In this document: piece after piece, positions 24,619-34,874 of the stretch
Numbering within the stretch: position 1 is the stretch's first letter
Layout: every line of letters starts with the position of its first letter
Assembly: GCF_900172225.1 (NCBI RefSeq)
Contig: NZ_FWFO01000001.1
Location: forward strand, 2,480,001-2,544,000
DNA: 64,000 bases
Reading direction: 5' to 3'
Source of the DNA: Falsiruegeria litorea R37
Lineage (GTDB): Bacteria > Pseudomonadota > Alphaproteobacteria > Rhodobacterales > Rhodobacteraceae
Notes under the pieces: model-generated
Databases searched by the model: none
What the model was told of the DNA's origin: nothing
What the model saw: only the letters and a program-made list of their open reading frames with translations
Translations under genes and position numbers: made by a program

Positions 24619-27306
24619 ATGCCCATCACCGTTGGACAGGACACCGCCAAAACACGCCGTGAGCTAAGCGTGAATGGCAAGACCATATCATATTTCTCGA
24701 TCCCCGCCGCGACCGAGGCTGGGCTTGGCGATTTTTCCAAGCTGCCCGCCGCGCTCAAGGTGGTGCTGGAGAACATGCTGCGGTTCGAGGATGGGGATTT
24801 CTCTGTCTCGGTCGATGACATCAGGGCTTTTGCCGAATGGGGTGCAAATGGCGGTCAGAACCCACGCGAGATTGCCTATCGCCCGGCCCGCGTGTTGATG
24901 CAGGATTTCACCGGGGTTCCGGCCGTTGTGGACCTTGCGGCGATGCGCGACGGGATCGTGGGCCTCAGGGGCTCGGCGTCGAAAATCAACCCGCAGGTGC
25001 CCGTCGATCTGGTCATCGACCATTCGGTGATGATTGATGAGTTCGGAAATCCGCGCGCGTTCCAGATGAACGTGGACCGCGAGTATGAGCGCAACATGGA
25101 GCGCTACACTTTCCTGAAATGGGGACAGAACGCGTTCGACAACTTCCGCGTGGTGCCGCCCGGCACCGGCATCTGCCATCAGGTGAACCTGGAGTATCTG
25201 GCGCAAACCGTCTGGACCGACACGGACCAGAACGGGGTCGAGGTTGCCTATCCCGACACGCTGGTGGGCACCGACAGCCACACCACCATGGTCAACGGCG
25301 TGGCCGTTCTGGGCTGGGGCGTTGGCGGGATCGAGGCCGAAGCCGCGATGCTGGGTCAGCCGATTTCCATGCTCATCCCCGAAGTGATCGGGTTTGAACT
25401 GACCGGTGCCATGATGGAAGGCACCACCGGCACCGACCTGGTGCTGAAAGTCGTTGAAATGCTGCGCGAAAAAGGCGTGGTGGGCAAGTTCGTGGAATTC
25501 TATGGTGACGGTCTGGACCGCCTGCCGCTGGCCGATCGCGCCACCATCGCGAACATGGCCCCCGAATACGGCGCGACCTGTGGCTTTTTCCCGATCGACG
25601 GCGAAACCATCCGCTATCTGACCAACACCGGCCGAGATGAGGACCGGATCGCATTGGTCGAGGCCTATGCCAAGGCAAACGGGCTGTGGCGCGATGCGGA
25701 TTATGCGCCGATCTACACCGACACCCTGCATCTGGACATGGGCACGATTGTTCCGGCCATTTCCGGCCCCAAGCGCCCGCAGGATTACGTGGCCCTGAGC
25801 GACGGCAAGACCGCCTTTCTGCGTGAAATGGAAGAGACCTTTAAACGCCCCATGGGCAAAGAGGTTGCTGTTGCAGGCGAAGACTACACCATGGAAAGCG
25901 GCAAGGTCGTCATCGCCTCGATCACGTCGTGCACCAATACATCGAACCCCTATGTGATGATCGGCGCGGGTCTGGTGGCCCGCAAGGCCGCCGAGATGGG
26001 GCTGAACCGCAAGCCGTGGGTCAAAACCTCGCTCGCGCCCGGGTCACAGGTGGTCAGCGCCTATCTGGAGGCGGCTGGCCTGCAGGACGATCTGGACGCC
26101 ATCGGGTTCAACCTGGTTGGCTATGGCTGCACCACCTGCATCGGCAACTCGGGTCCGATCCAGAAAGAGATCAGCGACGCCATTGCCGAGGGCGATCTGG
26201 TCGCCACTTCGGTCCTGTCGGGCAACCGAAACTTTGAAGGGCGGATCAGCCCGGATGTGCGCGCCAACTACCTTGCCTCGCCGCCACTGGTGGTGGCCTA
26301 CGCGCTGGCCGGAACCATGGACATTGACCTGTCGTCAGACGTGATCGCGCAGGATAAGAACGGCAATGACGTCTATCTGAAAGACATCTGGCCCTCGACC
26401 GAAGAGATCGCCGATCTGGTACAAAAGACCGTCACCCGTGAGGCGTTCCAGTCGAAATATGCCGACGTCTTCAAAGGCGATGAGAAATGGCGCGGTGTCG
26501 AGGTGCCGCAGCAGGAGACTTATGATTGGCCCCCCAATTCGACCTACATCCAGAACCCGCCCTATTTCCAGGGCATGGGGCCAGAGCCGGGCACCATCGA
26601 GAACATCGAAGGCGCCAAGGTGCTGCTGATGTTGGGCGATATGATCACCACCGACCACATCTCACCCGCCGGGTCGTTTGCCGCGTCTTCACCTGCCGGT
26701 CAGTACCTGATCGAACGTCAGGTTCAACCGCGCGAATTCAACTCCTACGGCTCGCGCCGGGGAAACCACGAGATCATGATGCGCGGCACCTTTGCCAACA
26801 TCCGCATCAAGAACGAGATGCTGGATGGGGTCGAAGGCGGCTATACCAAGGGGCCAGACGGGGCGCAGAGCAGCGTCTATGACGCCTCGATGGCGCATCA
26901 GGCCAATGGCACGCCGCTGGTGGTCTTTGGTGGTGAGCAATATGGCGCGGGCTCATCGCGGGACTGGGCGGCCAAAGGCACGGCGCTCTTGGGTGTCAAG
27001 GCGGTCATCGCCGAAAGCTTTGAGCGCATCCACCGGTCGAACCTGGTCGGAATGGGGGTCATCCCGTTGGAATTCACCGGTGGGGACACCCGCAAGACGC
27101 TGGGTTTGACCGGGGAAGAGACCGTCACGATCACGGGCCTGGACAACGTCGAGCCGCTGCAAGAGGTGCCCTGCTCAATCACCATGGCAGACGGCACGGT
27201 GAAAGAGATCACGCTGAAATGCCGGATCGATACCGCGCCCGAGATTGAATACATCGAACATGGCGGTGTTCTGCACTTTGTGCTGCGCAACCTCGCCAAG
27301 GACTGA
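24619..27306 (+). CDS. acnA: Aconitate hydratase A
   Basis: An 895-residue [4Fe-4S] enzyme interconverting citrate and isocitrate in the TCA cycle. Cluster cysteines are visible in [11 protein letters not shown] and [13 protein letters not shown]. Other AcnA/IRP-type blocks include [28 protein letters not shown] and the C-terminal swivel domain [21 protein letters not shown]. Start ATG 24619 ([16 protein letters not shown]) follows AGAGGGAA and gives the family length; the frame from 24496 adds 41 residues that cross the palindrome. Regulation by the upstream dyad is possible. Confidence 0.97.
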   Translation: MPITVGQDTAKTRRELSVNGKTISYFSIPAATEAGLGDFSKLPAALKVVLENMLRFEDGDFSVSVDDIRAFAEWGANGGQNPREIAYRPARVLMQDFTGVPAVVDLAAMRDGIVGLRGSASKINPQVPVDLVIDHSVMIDEFGNPRAFQMNVDREYERNMERYTFLKWGQNAFDNFRVVPPGTGICHQVNLEYLAQTVWTDTDQNGVEVAYPDTLVGTDSHTTMVNGVAVLGWGVGGIEAEAAMLGQPISMLIPEVIGFELTGAMMEGTTGTDLVLKVVEMLREKGVVGKFVEFYGDGLDRLPLADRATIANMAPEYGATCGFFPIDGETIRYLTNTGRDEDRIALVEAYAKANGLWRDADYAPIYTDTLHLDMGTIVPAISGPKRPQDYVALSDGKTAFLREMEETFKRPMGKEVAVAGEDYTMESGKVVIASITSCTNTSNPYVMIGAGLVARKAAEMGLNRKPWVKTSLAPGSQVVSAYLEAAGLQDDLDAIGFNLVGYGCTTCIGNSGPIQKEISDAIAEGDLVATSVLSGNRNFEGRISPDVRANYLASPPLVVAYALAGTMDIDLSSDVIAQDKNGNDVYLKDIWPSTEEIADLVQKTVTREAFQSKYADVFKGDEKWRGVEVPQQETYDWPPNSTYIQNPPYFQGMGPEPGTIENIEGAKVLLMLGDMITTDHISPAGSFAASSPAGQYLIERQVQPREFNSYGSRRGNHEIMMRGTFANIRIKNEMLDGVEGGYTKGPDGAQSSVYDASMAHQANGTPLVVFGGEQYGAGSSRDWAAKGTALLGVKAVIAESFERIHRSNLVGMGVIPLEFTGGDTRKTLGLTGEETVTITGLDNVEPLQEVPCSITMADGTVKEITLKCRIDTAPEIEYIEHGGVLHFVLRNLAKD

Positions 27307-27499
27307 TTGAAACGCCTCCAATAGGTCTCGGCCTCATTGTCCGGCCCGTGTTGCATACGTTCAAACGCGGGCTGGACAGAACAGGGGTTTGCCCGCAAAG
27401 CACATTGGTGGCGCCAGCTCCCCGCCTTTCGTCAAATTGGACGACAAGCGATCCCACCTTACATCCTGAGTGAATACGCACCGAACCACTGAGGAGCAC

Positions 27500-28174
27500 A
27501 TGGTCTTGCGGTTTATGGTGGCATTTTTGCTGGTTTGGATACTGGGGTCTTGTGCGCAACAGACCGCGCAGCGCGGCGACATTCTTGTCATTGGGGATTC
27601 CGTGCTGGCATGGAACCGCGCCGAGGGCCGCGACGTTGGCAGCGCTTTGGCATCCGAACTTGGCCGTGACGTCGTAAACCGGGCCGCCTTTGGCGCCCAG
27701 ATCGGAGCTAACGATCTGGCTCGCATCGTCGGTTTGAGCATCCCCGGCCAGATGCCGCCGGGACGATGGAACTGGGTCATCGCCAATGGTGCGGCAAATG
27801 ACTTGGGGTTCACATGCGGATGCACCCGCTGCGGCGATGTGATCGATCAACTGATCTCGACAGACAGCCAGTCCGGCGCCATTCCCGACCTGGTAGCCAA
27901 GGCTCAAGCGCAGGGCGCGCGCGTCTTGTGGCTGGGCTATTACAAAGCGCCGGAAACAACTGCATTCAGGGGGTGCCGACCCGGCTTGGTTGAAATCGAA
28001 CGGCGCATCGAGATTTTGGCCCGGTCAAACGCGGGCCTCTATTTTCTCGACGCCGAAGATGTGTTTGACCCGCCTGTGAGAGACCTGTTTGACGCAGACA
28101 GAACTCACCCTTCGGCCAAAGGATCAGCGCTGATCGGAAAAGAGATTGCCAGAGTGATCGAAAGAGCTAGCTGA
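27500..28174 (+). CDS. SGNH/GDSL hydrolase-like lipoprotein
   Basis: A 224-residue predicted lipoprotein. A hydrophobic N-terminus with lipobox (ILGSCAQQ) is followed by SGNH blocks: ILVIGDSVLAWNRAEG (block I Ser), NRAAFGAQIGA (block II-like), IANGAANDLGF (block III Asn) and DRTHPSAKGSALIG (catalytic Asp-x-x-His). Such enzymes hydrolyse esters of lipids, sugars or peptidoglycan; the substrate is unknown. GAGGAG lies only four bases before ATG 27500, so a start a few codons later (Met6) remains possible. Confidence 0.83.
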   Translation: MVLRFMVAFLLVWILGSCAQQTAQRGDILVIGDSVLAWNRAEGRDVGSALASELGRDVVNRAAFGAQIGANDLARIVGLSIPGQMPPGRWNWVIANGAANDLGFTCGCTRCGDVIDQLISTDSQSGAIPDLVAKAQAQGARVLWLGYYKAPETTAFRGCRPGLVEIERRIEILARSNAGLYFLDAEDVFDPPVRDLFDADRTHPSAKGSALIGKEIARVIERAS

Positions 28175-28361
28175 CAGGGTTTGGTCTGGGTTTGCCATTA
28201 TGAGTTAAGCGGCGCGGGTAGCCCGCAAAACCCATCGAACTGGGGGAGCCAAGCCCCATGGTATGCATTGCGCCTCGTGCCGCGGTTTATCTTTATTTTC
28301 TGGACCTTTGTCACGCGCTTCGGCAGTCTAATCCACATCATCTCGGGACCGGAGCCTGCCA

Positions 28362-29846
28362 ATGGGCAAACCAAATGCACTGCTGTTGTGTTCACTGATC
28401 GTCATTGCCACCGTCGGTATATGGGGCATCGTGGACATCGCTGGGCTGGTCGAATGGGCCAGCGGCGTTGTGCATCAGACCTTTCACAGCCGTGGCTGGT
28501 TCGTAATGCTTGCGGCCAGCGGCATGCTGATCAGCTGTCTGTATCTGGCCTTTTCCAAATACGGCAACATCCGACTGGGCAAGGATGACGACCGACCAGA
28601 GTTTTCAACCGCCTCTTGGATCTCCATGCTGTTTTCGGCTGGGATGGGCGTCGGCCTGTTGTTCTGGGCCGTGGCCGAGCCGCTGACCCATTACCACTTC
28701 ATGGATAAGTTCGAAGGCTCGCCCGAAGCCGCGCGCCAAGCCATGCTGGCGACCAATTTCCACTGGGGTCTGCACGCTTGGGCCATCTATGGCTCGACCG
28801 CGTTGACCATTGCTTATTTCAGCTTTCGCCGGGACACCGGCATGATGGTCGGCGCGCCGCTGATATCCCTGTTTCCCGGCGAAAAATGGGCCAGAGTTGT
28901 GGGGTGGTTTTCCGACTTTGCCGCGATCATCGCCATTGCTATCGGGGTTGGCGGGTCGATGGCAATGGGTGTGTTTCAGGTGGCCGATGGTGTGTCCGTC
29001 CTCACTGATTGGCCGGTCACCTCTTACCTCATCGGGGGCGTTCTGGTGGCAATGGTTGCCGCCTATATCCCTGCCCTGCTGATCGACCTGGGCCAAGGCA
29101 TGGCCAAATTGTCGAACACCGCCATGCTGATCGCAATCGCCCTGGTGCTTTACACCATCATCCTTGGCCCAACCGAGTACTTGCTGAACACTGTGGTTCA
29201 AAGCTTTGGCGATTATGTCTCGCATGTCATTCCGCGCGGGTTTCAGACCTTCACATTTTACGGCGACGCCGTCAGCCAGTGGTTCAGCGACTGGACCCTG
29301 ACGTACATGGTCTGGTGGATCGCCTGGGGGCCGTTCGTGGGCGTCTTTGTCGCGCGCATTTCGCGCGGCCGCACGATCCGAGAGTTCGTGTTGGGCGTGC
29401 TTTTTGCGCCAACGCTGTTTTCGATCTTCTGGTTCAGCGCCTTTGGTGGCATCGGCCTCTATGAGGCGCTCAGCGGTGCCGGAGAGTTGCTGTCGATGAC
29501 CGAAACCAATGTCGAGCGTGTGACCTTTGGCCTGTTGGATCGTCTGCCCCTGACCACGGTAACGACGCTGGCCACGGTTCTGGCTGCGTTTCTGTTCATC
29601 GTCACCAGCGTGGTCAGCGCGGCCTTTGTGCTGGGGACATTTTCCAGCGGCGGGGACGCTAACCCCGCGCCGCGTATTCGCCTGATCTGGGGCGTGCTAT
29701 TGGGGCTGCTGAGCGTGGCGATGATCCTGTCGGGTTCGGTCAACTCGGTGAAGATATTGATCTCGGTCGGTGCCCTGCCCTTTGTCTTTATCTCGGTGCT
29801 GCTGCTGGTCTGCCTGTTCCGCGGCCTGCGGGAAGAGGAGGTGTAA
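28362..29846 (+). CDS. BCCT family betaine/choline/DMSP-type transporter
   Basis: A 494-residue secondary transporter with about twelve membrane helices. Family blocks are clear: MLFSAGMGVGLLFWAVAEPLTHY (TM3) and WWIAWGPFVGVFVARISRGRTIREFVLG (TM8). BCCT carriers import quaternary-ammonium or tertiary-sulfonium osmolytes such as glycine betaine, choline, carnitine or DMSP. The presence of dddP in the same region makes DMSP a plausible cargo, but sequence alone cannot decide. It lacks the long C-terminal osmosensing tail of BetP, ending soon after the last helix. A 29-codon membrane ORF follows at once. Confidence 0.93.
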   Translation: MGKPNALLLCSLIVIATVGIWGIVDIAGLVEWASGVVHQTFHSRGWFVMLAASGMLISCLYLAFSKYGNIRLGKDDDRPEFSTASWISMLFSAGMGVGLLFWAVAEPLTHYHFMDKFEGSPEAARQAMLATNFHWGLHAWAIYGSTALTIAYFSFRRDTGMMVGAPLISLFPGEKWARVVGWFSDFAAIIAIAIGVGGSMAMGVFQVADGVSVLTDWPVTSYLIGGVLVAMVAAYIPALLIDLGQGMAKLSNTAMLIAIALVLYTIILGPTEYLLNTVVQSFGDYVSHVIPRGFQTFTFYGDAVSQWFSDWTLTYMVWWIAWGPFVGVFVARISRGRTIREFVLGVLFAPTLFSIFWFSAFGGIGLYEALSGAGELLSMTETNVERVTFGLLDRLPLTTVTTLATVLAAFLFIVTSVVSAAFVLGTFSSGGDANPAPRIRLIWGVLLGLLSVAMILSGSVNSVKILISVGALPFVFISVLLLVCLFRGLREEEV

Positions 29847-29849
29847 GCG

Positions 29850-29939
29850 ATGCTGATCGGAGATCTGACAGACACGCTCATGAACCTGACCACCTTTGCC
29901 TTTATCGGCGCGATGGTCTGGATTCTTGTGCGGAAATAG
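29850..29939 (+). CDS. 29-residue single-pass membrane microprotein
   Basis: A short ORF beginning three bases after the BCCT stop. It has a very strong ribosome site (GAAGAGGAGG overlapping the end of the BCCT gene) and encodes an acidic N-terminus (MLIGDLTDTLMN), one hydrophobic helix (LTTFAFIGAMVWILV) and a basic RK end, an inside-positive topology pattern. Its stop directly abuts the convergent ccmG stop. It may be a small subunit or regulator of the carrier. The evidence is position, ribosome site and membrane-helix character; conservation is unchecked. Confidence 0.6.
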   Translation: MLIGDLTDTLMNLTTFAFIGAMVWILVRK

Positions 29940-30479
29940 TTAGTTGCCAGCCGCTTTTTCAAGCGCCGGGCGGATCGTACTGTCGATCACCCGCTGTGTG
30001 ATCGGCCCGGCAAAACGCAGAACAATGGTACCATCACCCGCGATTACATAGGTCTCGGGCACGCCGTAGACGCCCCAATCCAGCGCCATGCGCCCCTGTT
30101 CGTCGCGACCAATCCCGGCGTAGGGATCACCCAGTTCTTCCAGAAAAGCCGAGGCGTTGTTTTGGCTGTCCTTGTAGTTTACGCCGTAGACCGGAATGCC
30201 CTGTTCCGACAGTGCCTCAAGGCTTGGGTGTTCGGCCCGGCAGGGTGCGCACCAGCTGGCCCAGTAGTTGACCAGTTTGACCTGACCATCGCGCAGCGTG
30301 GCGTCGTCAAACCCGGTCTTGCCCGGAAACTCGGTCATCACCACGGGCGGGGCCGGTTGCCCCTCGCGCGCGGATGGCAGGCTGTCAGGATCTTCGCGGA
30401 ACATGCCAACGGCAGCCAGCAGGACGAAGCCGGCAAAAATCATCGGCGGGGCAATCATCAAAGGCGAAAACTTAGCCAT
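29940..30479 (-). CDS. ccmG: Cytochrome c biogenesis thiol:disulfide oxidoreductase CcmG/DsbE
   Basis: A 179-residue membrane-anchored thioredoxin that keeps the CxxCH cysteines of apocytochrome c reduced for haem attachment in the periplasm. One N-terminal helix (IAPPMIFAGFVLLAAVGMF) precedes the domain, which has LVNYWASWCAPCRAEHPSL and VYGVPETYVIAGDG with the cis-proline loop. It is the last gene of the ccmABCDG run and overlaps ccmD by eight bases. Confidence 0.95.
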   Translation of the reverse strand: MAKFSPLMIAPPMIFAGFVLLAAVGMFREDPDSLPSAREGQPAPPVVMTEFPGKTGFDDATLRDGQVKLVNYWASWCAPCRAEHPSLEALSEQGIPVYGVNYKDSQNNASAFLEELGDPYAGIGRDEQGRMALDWGVYGVPETYVIAGDGTIVLRFAGPITQRVIDSTIRPALEKAAGN

Positions 30480-30630
30480 CCCGGCGCAACCTTCTTTCGA
30501 TCTCTTCCATCTCGGCCCGCACCTTGCGGCCGCGCAGAACGGACATCACCACCAAGGCCACCAGCAACACCAGAGAGGCCGCATAGGCCGACAACACTGT
30601 ATCGGCGTATTTTCCCAGATCGGGCATCAT
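30472..30630 (-). CDS. ccmD: Haem exporter protein CcmD
   Basis: A 52-residue membrane protein. It encodes MMPDLGKYADTVLSAY, a single transmembrane helix (SLVLLVALVVMSVL), then a basic tail (RGRKVRAEMEEIERRLRR), the standard CcmD layout. CcmD is needed for release of holo-CcmE from the CcmABC complex. The start codon overlaps the ccmC stop as ATGA and the end overlaps the ccmG start, indicating tight coupling. Confidence 0.92.
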   Translation of the reverse strand: MMPDLGKYADTVLSAYAASLVLLVALVVMSVLRGRKVRAEMEEIERRLRRDG

Positions 30631-31400
30631 GCGCTCATCCTTTCACGCGCTTGCAAGGCTTTGATCCGACGGGCCCGGATCTCGGTCCCGGTGCGGTAAA
30701 ATACCAGCGCCACAAACAGCAGGCCAAAGCCGATCATGCAGATCAGCAGCGGGTAGAAATAGACATTGCTCACCTTCTCGGCCGTGTCGGTCCCGGTCAC
30801 GGCACCAGCACGGAACACGGACGCCCCTTGATGCAGCCCCTGGTTCCAGAAGTTCACGGCATAACGGCTGAGGATTGCAAAAACCGACCCCACCAGGCAC
30901 AGGACAGATGTCAGATCAGCGGCGGTGTCTGGATCTTCGATCGCCTCCCACAAGGCGATGTAGCCCAGGTAGAACAGAAACAGGATCAGGAACGAGGTCA
31001 ATCGCGGGTCCCATTCCCACCAGGTGCCCCACATCGGTTGGCCCCAGATCGCCCCGGTCACCAGCGCGATGAGGGTGAACACGGCCCCCACGGGCGCAGC
31101 TGCCCGCGCTGCCAAGGCACTGACGTGATGACGGCGCACGACCCAGATGAGCGAGGTGACCAGCATCATCAGCCAGGCGTTGATCGCCATCAGGGCGGCT
31201 GGAACATGCAGATAGATGATCTTGACGGTCGAGCCCTGTTTGTAGTCATCGCCCGTGAAAAAGAACCCCCAGATCAGCCCGACTGCCAGGCACAGGGCCG
31301 TGACGATCCACAGCCCCGGCAAAAACCGCTCGGTCGTGGACAGGAACTTCTTCGGGTTGGCGTATTCCCACAGGGAATTGAGCTTGGACGTCTGTGTCAT
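30627..31400 (-). CDS. ccmC: Haem transporter/chaperone permease CcmC
   Basis: A 257-residue protein with six transmembrane helices that presents haem to CcmE. The tryptophan-rich haem-handling motif GTWWEWDPRLTS is present, with flanking histidines in YLHVPAALMA and in FWNQGLHQGASV. The start at ATG 31400 gives MTQTSKLNSLWEYANPKKF, an N-terminus usual in alphaproteobacteria; the longer frame upstream is antisense to nothing and overlaps ccmB. It is separated from ccmB by 56 bases. Confidence 0.95.
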   Translation of the reverse strand: MTQTSKLNSLWEYANPKKFLSTTERFLPGLWIVTALCLAVGLIWGFFFTGDDYKQGSTVKIIYLHVPAALMAINAWLMMLVTSLIWVVRRHHVSALAARAAAPVGAVFTLIALVTGAIWGQPMWGTWWEWDPRLTSFLILFLFYLGYIALWEAIEDPDTAADLTSVLCLVGSVFAILSRYAVNFWNQGLHQGASVFRAGAVTGTDTAEKVSNVYFYPLLICMIGFGLLFVALVFYRTGTEIRARRIKALQARERMSA

Positions 31401-31456
31401 GTCTTGGTATCTAGCCCGGATTTCATACGGCCTCAATTCACATCCCTGCTTTCGTG

Positions 31457-32113
31457 CTAGCGCAGATTGACGCGCAGCACAGCAGCACTGGCAAAGGGTA
31501 GAAGCGCGATGACCGCCGCCGTGATCCCGGCCAGCAGCAACAGCGGCGTTGATGTCGCCATCCCCTCGGCGCCACGTCGCGCGACTTCGGCCCCAAAGAT
31601 CAGCGTGGGCACGTACATGGGCAGCACCAACAGGGACAACAGCAAGCCGCCACGTTTGAGGCCAACGGTCAGCGCCGCGCCGAAGGTGCCGATGACCGAC
31701 AGCGCAGGCGTGCCCACCAGCAGCGACACCACCAGCCAGACATAGCCCGGCGCAGGCAGGTTCAGCAGGATACCCAGGACGGGCGCAACCAGCACCAGCG
31801 GCAGGCCCGTGGTCAGCCAATGGGCCAGCGCCTTGATGGTCACGACGGATTCCAGCGGCAAGGGCGCGGTGGCCAAAAGGTCCAGCGTCCCGTCCTCCCA
31901 ATCCAGTGCCAGCAGGCGATCGAGGGACAACAGGCAGGCCAGCAAAGCCCCCAGCCACAAGACGCCCGGCGCAATCACGGCCAGCAGGGCCGATTGCGGG
32001 CCGACCGAGAATGGTACCAATACCGTCAGGATCAGAAAGAACGCGAGGCCCAAGCCAAAGCCACCACCGGCGCGCAAGGCAAGCCGCAAATCCCGAGACA
32101 GAAGCGCAATCAC
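31457..32113 (-). CDS. ccmB: Haem exporter permease CcmB
   Basis: A 218-residue, six-helix membrane subunit of the CcmAB ABC complex that drives release of haem-loaded CcmE. It starts [20 protein letters not shown], typical of CcmB, and contains [22 protein letters not shown] and [15 protein letters not shown], both conserved. The ATG overlaps the ccmA stop by four bases (ATGA). Confidence 0.95.
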   Translation of the reverse strand: MIALLSRDLRLALRAGGGFGLGLAFFLILTVLVPFSVGPQSALLAVIAPGVLWLGALLACLLSLDRLLALDWEDGTLDLLATAPLPLESVVTIKALAHWLTTGLPLVLVAPVLGILLNLPAPGYVWLVVSLLVGTPALSVIGTFGAALTVGLKRGGLLLSLLVLPMYVPTLIFGAEVARRGAEGMATSTPLLLLAGITAAVIALLPFASAAVLRVNLR

Positions 32114-32724
32114 AGAAAGCCCCCATCGAAATCATCCAATGCCGGCAGCTTGGCGCGGAATTGCCCAACATCCAGCACCTGCGCGTCCAGCCCAAGGTCG
32201 ATGTGGGTGGCGATCAGCGCCGATCCCCCCTGCCCCAGATGCGCGCGCACCGCATCGGCAAACATCCCGACCGCGCGGGTGTCGAGCGAAACCGTGGGTT
32301 CGTCCAGCACCCAGATCGGACGCCCCGTGACCAGCAGCCGCGCCAACCCCAGGCGGCGTTTCTGCCCTGCACTCAGGTTGCCCGCATGGCGGTTGGCCAG
32401 GTCGTTCAGATCAAAAGCATCCAGCGCAGGCTGGATCGAACCTGCGGCAAAGACCTGGGCCCAGAAGGTCAGGTTTTCGGTAACGGTCAGTGTGGGTTTC
32501 AACCCATCGGAATGGCCCGCGTAGGCGATAGTGTCCTCGGCGCCTACAATCTTTCCGGTCACAGGCGGCTGCAGCCCGGCGAGCGTGCGCAACAGTGTCG
32601 TCTTGCCAATGCCGTTGGGACCACGGATCACCAGCGCCTGCCCAGGCGCAAGCGTCAGGTTCAGCCCCTCGAGCACGGGAACGCCGCCACGGGCGATGGT
32701 CAGGTCTGAGACGATCAGTGTCAT
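32110..32724 (-). CDS. ccmA: Haem exporter ATP-binding protein CcmA
   Basis: A 204-residue ABC ATPase. Walker A is [19 protein letters not shown], the signature is [16 protein letters not shown], and Walker B is [13 protein letters not shown]. It energises the CcmABC module that releases holo-CcmE. Length is normal. It heads the ccmABCDG group and lies 63 bases downstream of the Mth938-like gene in the same leftward series, so it may also be read from the sec operon promoter. Confidence 0.96.
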   Translation of the reverse strand: MTLIVSDLTIARGGVPVLEGLNLTLAPGQALVIRGPNGIGKTTLLRTLAGLQPPVTGKIVGAEDTIAYAGHSDGLKPTLTVTENLTFWAQVFAAGSIQPALDAFDLNDLANRHAGNLSAGQKRRLGLARLLVTGRPIWVLDEPTVSLDTRAVGMFADAVRAHLGQGGSALIATHIDLGLDAQVLDVGQFRAKLPALDDFDGGFL

Positions 32725-32787
32725 GAAACCCGCTTAGCCGATTGATGCATCACGCAAAAGGGGCGTTGTTGCCGCAAAGGTGGGCGC

Positions 32788-33141
32788 TCAGACAGGAAGG
32801 GCTGCCAATGCGATGCGGCGCCCCTCGGACAGGAGCACGTTATAGGTGCGGCAGGCGGCCGGGGAGTTCATCACTTCGACGCCCAGACCCGCAGCTTCGA
32901 GGCTCTGTCGGAGAGATGCCGGAATGTGGGCGATTTCCACGCCGGTGCCAATGAAGAGCACGTCGATGCCTTCGGCCAGATCCAACAGGGGTTGCGCGTC
33001 GTCGTATCCGCCCCAGGCCTGCGTGCCGATGGGACCAGTGAGCAGTGCGCCTTGGATCACCTCTCCGCCCACGCGAAAGAAACCGGGGCCATAGCCGTCC
33101 ACGGGAACCGAACCGGCGAAGGAGATCTCGTTCAACTGCAT
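32788..33141 (-). CDS. Mth938-like domain protein
   Basis: A 117-residue protein of the Mth938/DUF498 family (also NDUFAF3-like). The start at ATG 33141 gives MQLNEISFAGSVPVDGYGPG; conserved parts are GALLTGPIGTQAWGG, IDVLFIGTGVEIAHIP and NSPAACRTYNVLLSEGRRIALAALP. In bacteria the gene is often next to secDF, as here. Its role is not settled; a link with inner-membrane complex assembly is suggested by the mitochondrial relative. Its ATG overlaps the TSUP stop (TGATG). Confidence 0.88.
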   Translation of the reverse strand: MQLNEISFAGSVPVDGYGPGFFRVGGEVIQGALLTGPIGTQAWGGYDDAQPLLDLAEGIDVLFIGTGVEIAHIPASLRQSLEAAGLGVEVMNSPAACRTYNVLLSEGRRIALAALPV

Positions 33142-33905
33142 CAGTGTGCTCCGGTGTTCCAGAAGGGCAGCCCCGAAATCGCCGAGGCCGCGATGATGAC
33201 ATAGGCCGCGTTGCGATAGAGCCGCTCGCGATCTGGGTTGAAGATAGCAGTTCCGATGAGATTGCCAATGAAAGTTGGCACAACCATGAACAGGCCGATC
33301 CACGCGGCAATGCCGACAAAGCCCCCCTGCAGGATCAGGGCGGTGAAGAAAAGGATGTCAAAAGCCCAGAGGTAGAGCAGCGTGTTGGCGCGGATCACCT
33401 CGGGGCCGTGACGGCTGGCCATGTAGAACAGGATCACCACCGGTCCGGGCAGGCCCGCGACGCCGCCCATGAAGCCGGCACCGCCGCCGATTCCGTAAAC
33501 CATCGGGCGCGAGACATCGCCTGAATAACGGAACCCCGACAGCAGGATGGCCAGCATCAAAAGTGCCAGGGTCGAAATGCCATAACGATAGATGTCCGGA
33601 TCGGTGTGGCGCAGGATAAGTACACCGATGGGCACGGTAATCACGGTACCAATGAGCAGGCGACGCAGGTCATTGCGGTGGCAAGCGCGCCAGGCGCGTG
33701 GAAGGATCGGCAGCGGGCCGAAGGCGTCCATCACCGTCAGCACGATCACGGCCCAAACCGGCGGCAGCACTTGGGCTGCGGCCGGAAGGAACACCAGGGC
33801 CGTGCCAAAGCCGGAAAATCCACGCACAACGGCGGCCACAAAAGAGGCCGCCGCCAGCCACCAGAGACCCGGCGTCTCAAGTGCCGCCAGAAGGGTTTCA
33901 GGCAT
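33141..33905 (-). CDS. TauE/SafE family (TSUP) membrane transporter
   Basis: A 254-residue transporter with about seven to eight hydrophobic helices and the TSUP patterns AAVVRGFSGFGTALVFLP near the N-terminus and GIGGGAGFMGGVAGLPGPVVILF in the second half. Family members export sulfite, sulfonates or other organosulfur anions. In an organism that degrades DMSP and probably sulfonates, sulfite export is plausible but not shown. It overlaps both neighbours (secF stop and Mth938-like start), so translation is coupled. Confidence 0.9.
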   Translation of the reverse strand: MPETLLAALETPGLWWLAAASFVAAVVRGFSGFGTALVFLPAAAQVLPPVWAVIVLTVMDAFGPLPILPRAWRACHRNDLRRLLIGTVITVPIGVLILRHTDPDIYRYGISTLALLMLAILLSGFRYSGDVSRPMVYGIGGGAGFMGGVAGLPGPVVILFYMASRHGPEVIRANTLLYLWAFDILFFTALILQGGFVGIAAWIGLFMVVPTFIGNLIGTAIFNPDRERLYRNAAYVIIAASAISGLPFWNTGAH

Positions 33906-34873
33906 CAGGCATCAATGTCGGCGTATTGGTTGCCAGCTGTGTTCGACGGCTTGGACCAGTCGCGCTTGACCCCCAGGTAGAGCAGGATCGCCGAGGCCAC
34001 AAAGACCGACGAATAGGTGCCCACAATCACACCCCAGATCATCGCAAAGACGAACCCACGGATCACGTCCCCACCCAACACGTAGAGCGAGATCAGCGCC
34101 AACAGGGTCGTGACCGAGGTCATGACCGTCCGGCTCAGCGTCTCGTTGATCGAGATGTTGAGAACGTCCTTGAGGTCTTTCTTCTTGTACTTGCGCAGGT
34201 TCTCGCGAACGCGGTCGAACACAACCACGGTATCGTTCAGCGAATAGCCCACGATAGTCAGAAGCGCCGCGATGATCGCCAGGTCGAACTTGATCTGAAG
34301 TTCCGAGAAGATGCCGATGGTCAGCGCCACGTCGTGCACAAGGGCTGCCACGGCACCAAGCGCGAACTGCCATTCGAACCGAAGCCAGATGTAGACAAGC
34401 ACCGCCCCGATGGCCAGCGCCACCGCCAGAACAGCCGTCTGCACCAACTCACCCGACACTTTGGGGCCCACGGATTCGACCGAGATGAACTTGATGTCAG
34501 GATCGTGCCCTTGCAGTGCGGCCTGCACATCATTGACCACTTGGGCCGTGACAGACTCTGCCCCTTCTTGGGCTTGGATGCGGATCATGGCGACGTTTTC
34601 GTCATCGTCGAATGTGGGATCGAACACCTCGGTGATCGACACGTCACCCAGGCCCAAAGGCTCCATCGCGGCGCGATAGGCCGCCACATCGATGGGCTGC
34701 GGGCTTTCGGTGCGCACGGTGGTACCACCACGGAAATCGATACCGAAGTTCAGGCCCTGATAGGCAAAGGATGCCATACCAACGATGATCATCAGCGCCG
34801 ACAGACCCAGCCACAGCTTCCAGCGGCTGAAGAAGTCGAACGAGGTGTTTTGGGGGACAAGTTTCAGTCGCAT
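33905..34873 (-). CDS. secF: Protein-export membrane protein SecF
   Basis: A 322-residue subunit of the SecDF complex, which uses the proton motive force to pull substrates across SecYEG. Six helices with the large P1-type periplasmic loop between the first two; NFGIDFRGGT follows the first helix and the later RIRENLRK-type segment appears as VFDRVRENLRKYK, with SINETLSRTVMTS. Separated from secD by one base. Its stop overlaps the TSUP start. Confidence 0.96.
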   Translation of the reverse strand: MRLKLVPQNTSFDFFSRWKLWLGLSALMIIVGMASFAYQGLNFGIDFRGGTTVRTESPQPIDVAAYRAAMEPLGLGDVSITEVFDPTFDDDENVAMIRIQAQEGAESVTAQVVNDVQAALQGHDPDIKFISVESVGPKVSGELVQTAVLAVALAIGAVLVYIWLRFEWQFALGAVAALVHDVALTIGIFSELQIKFDLAIIAALLTIVGYSLNDTVVVFDRVRENLRKYKKKDLKDVLNISINETLSRTVMTSVTTLLALISLYVLGGDVIRGFVFAMIWGVIVGTYSSVFVASAILLYLGVKRDWSKPSNTAGNQYADIDA

Positions 34874-34874
34874 A

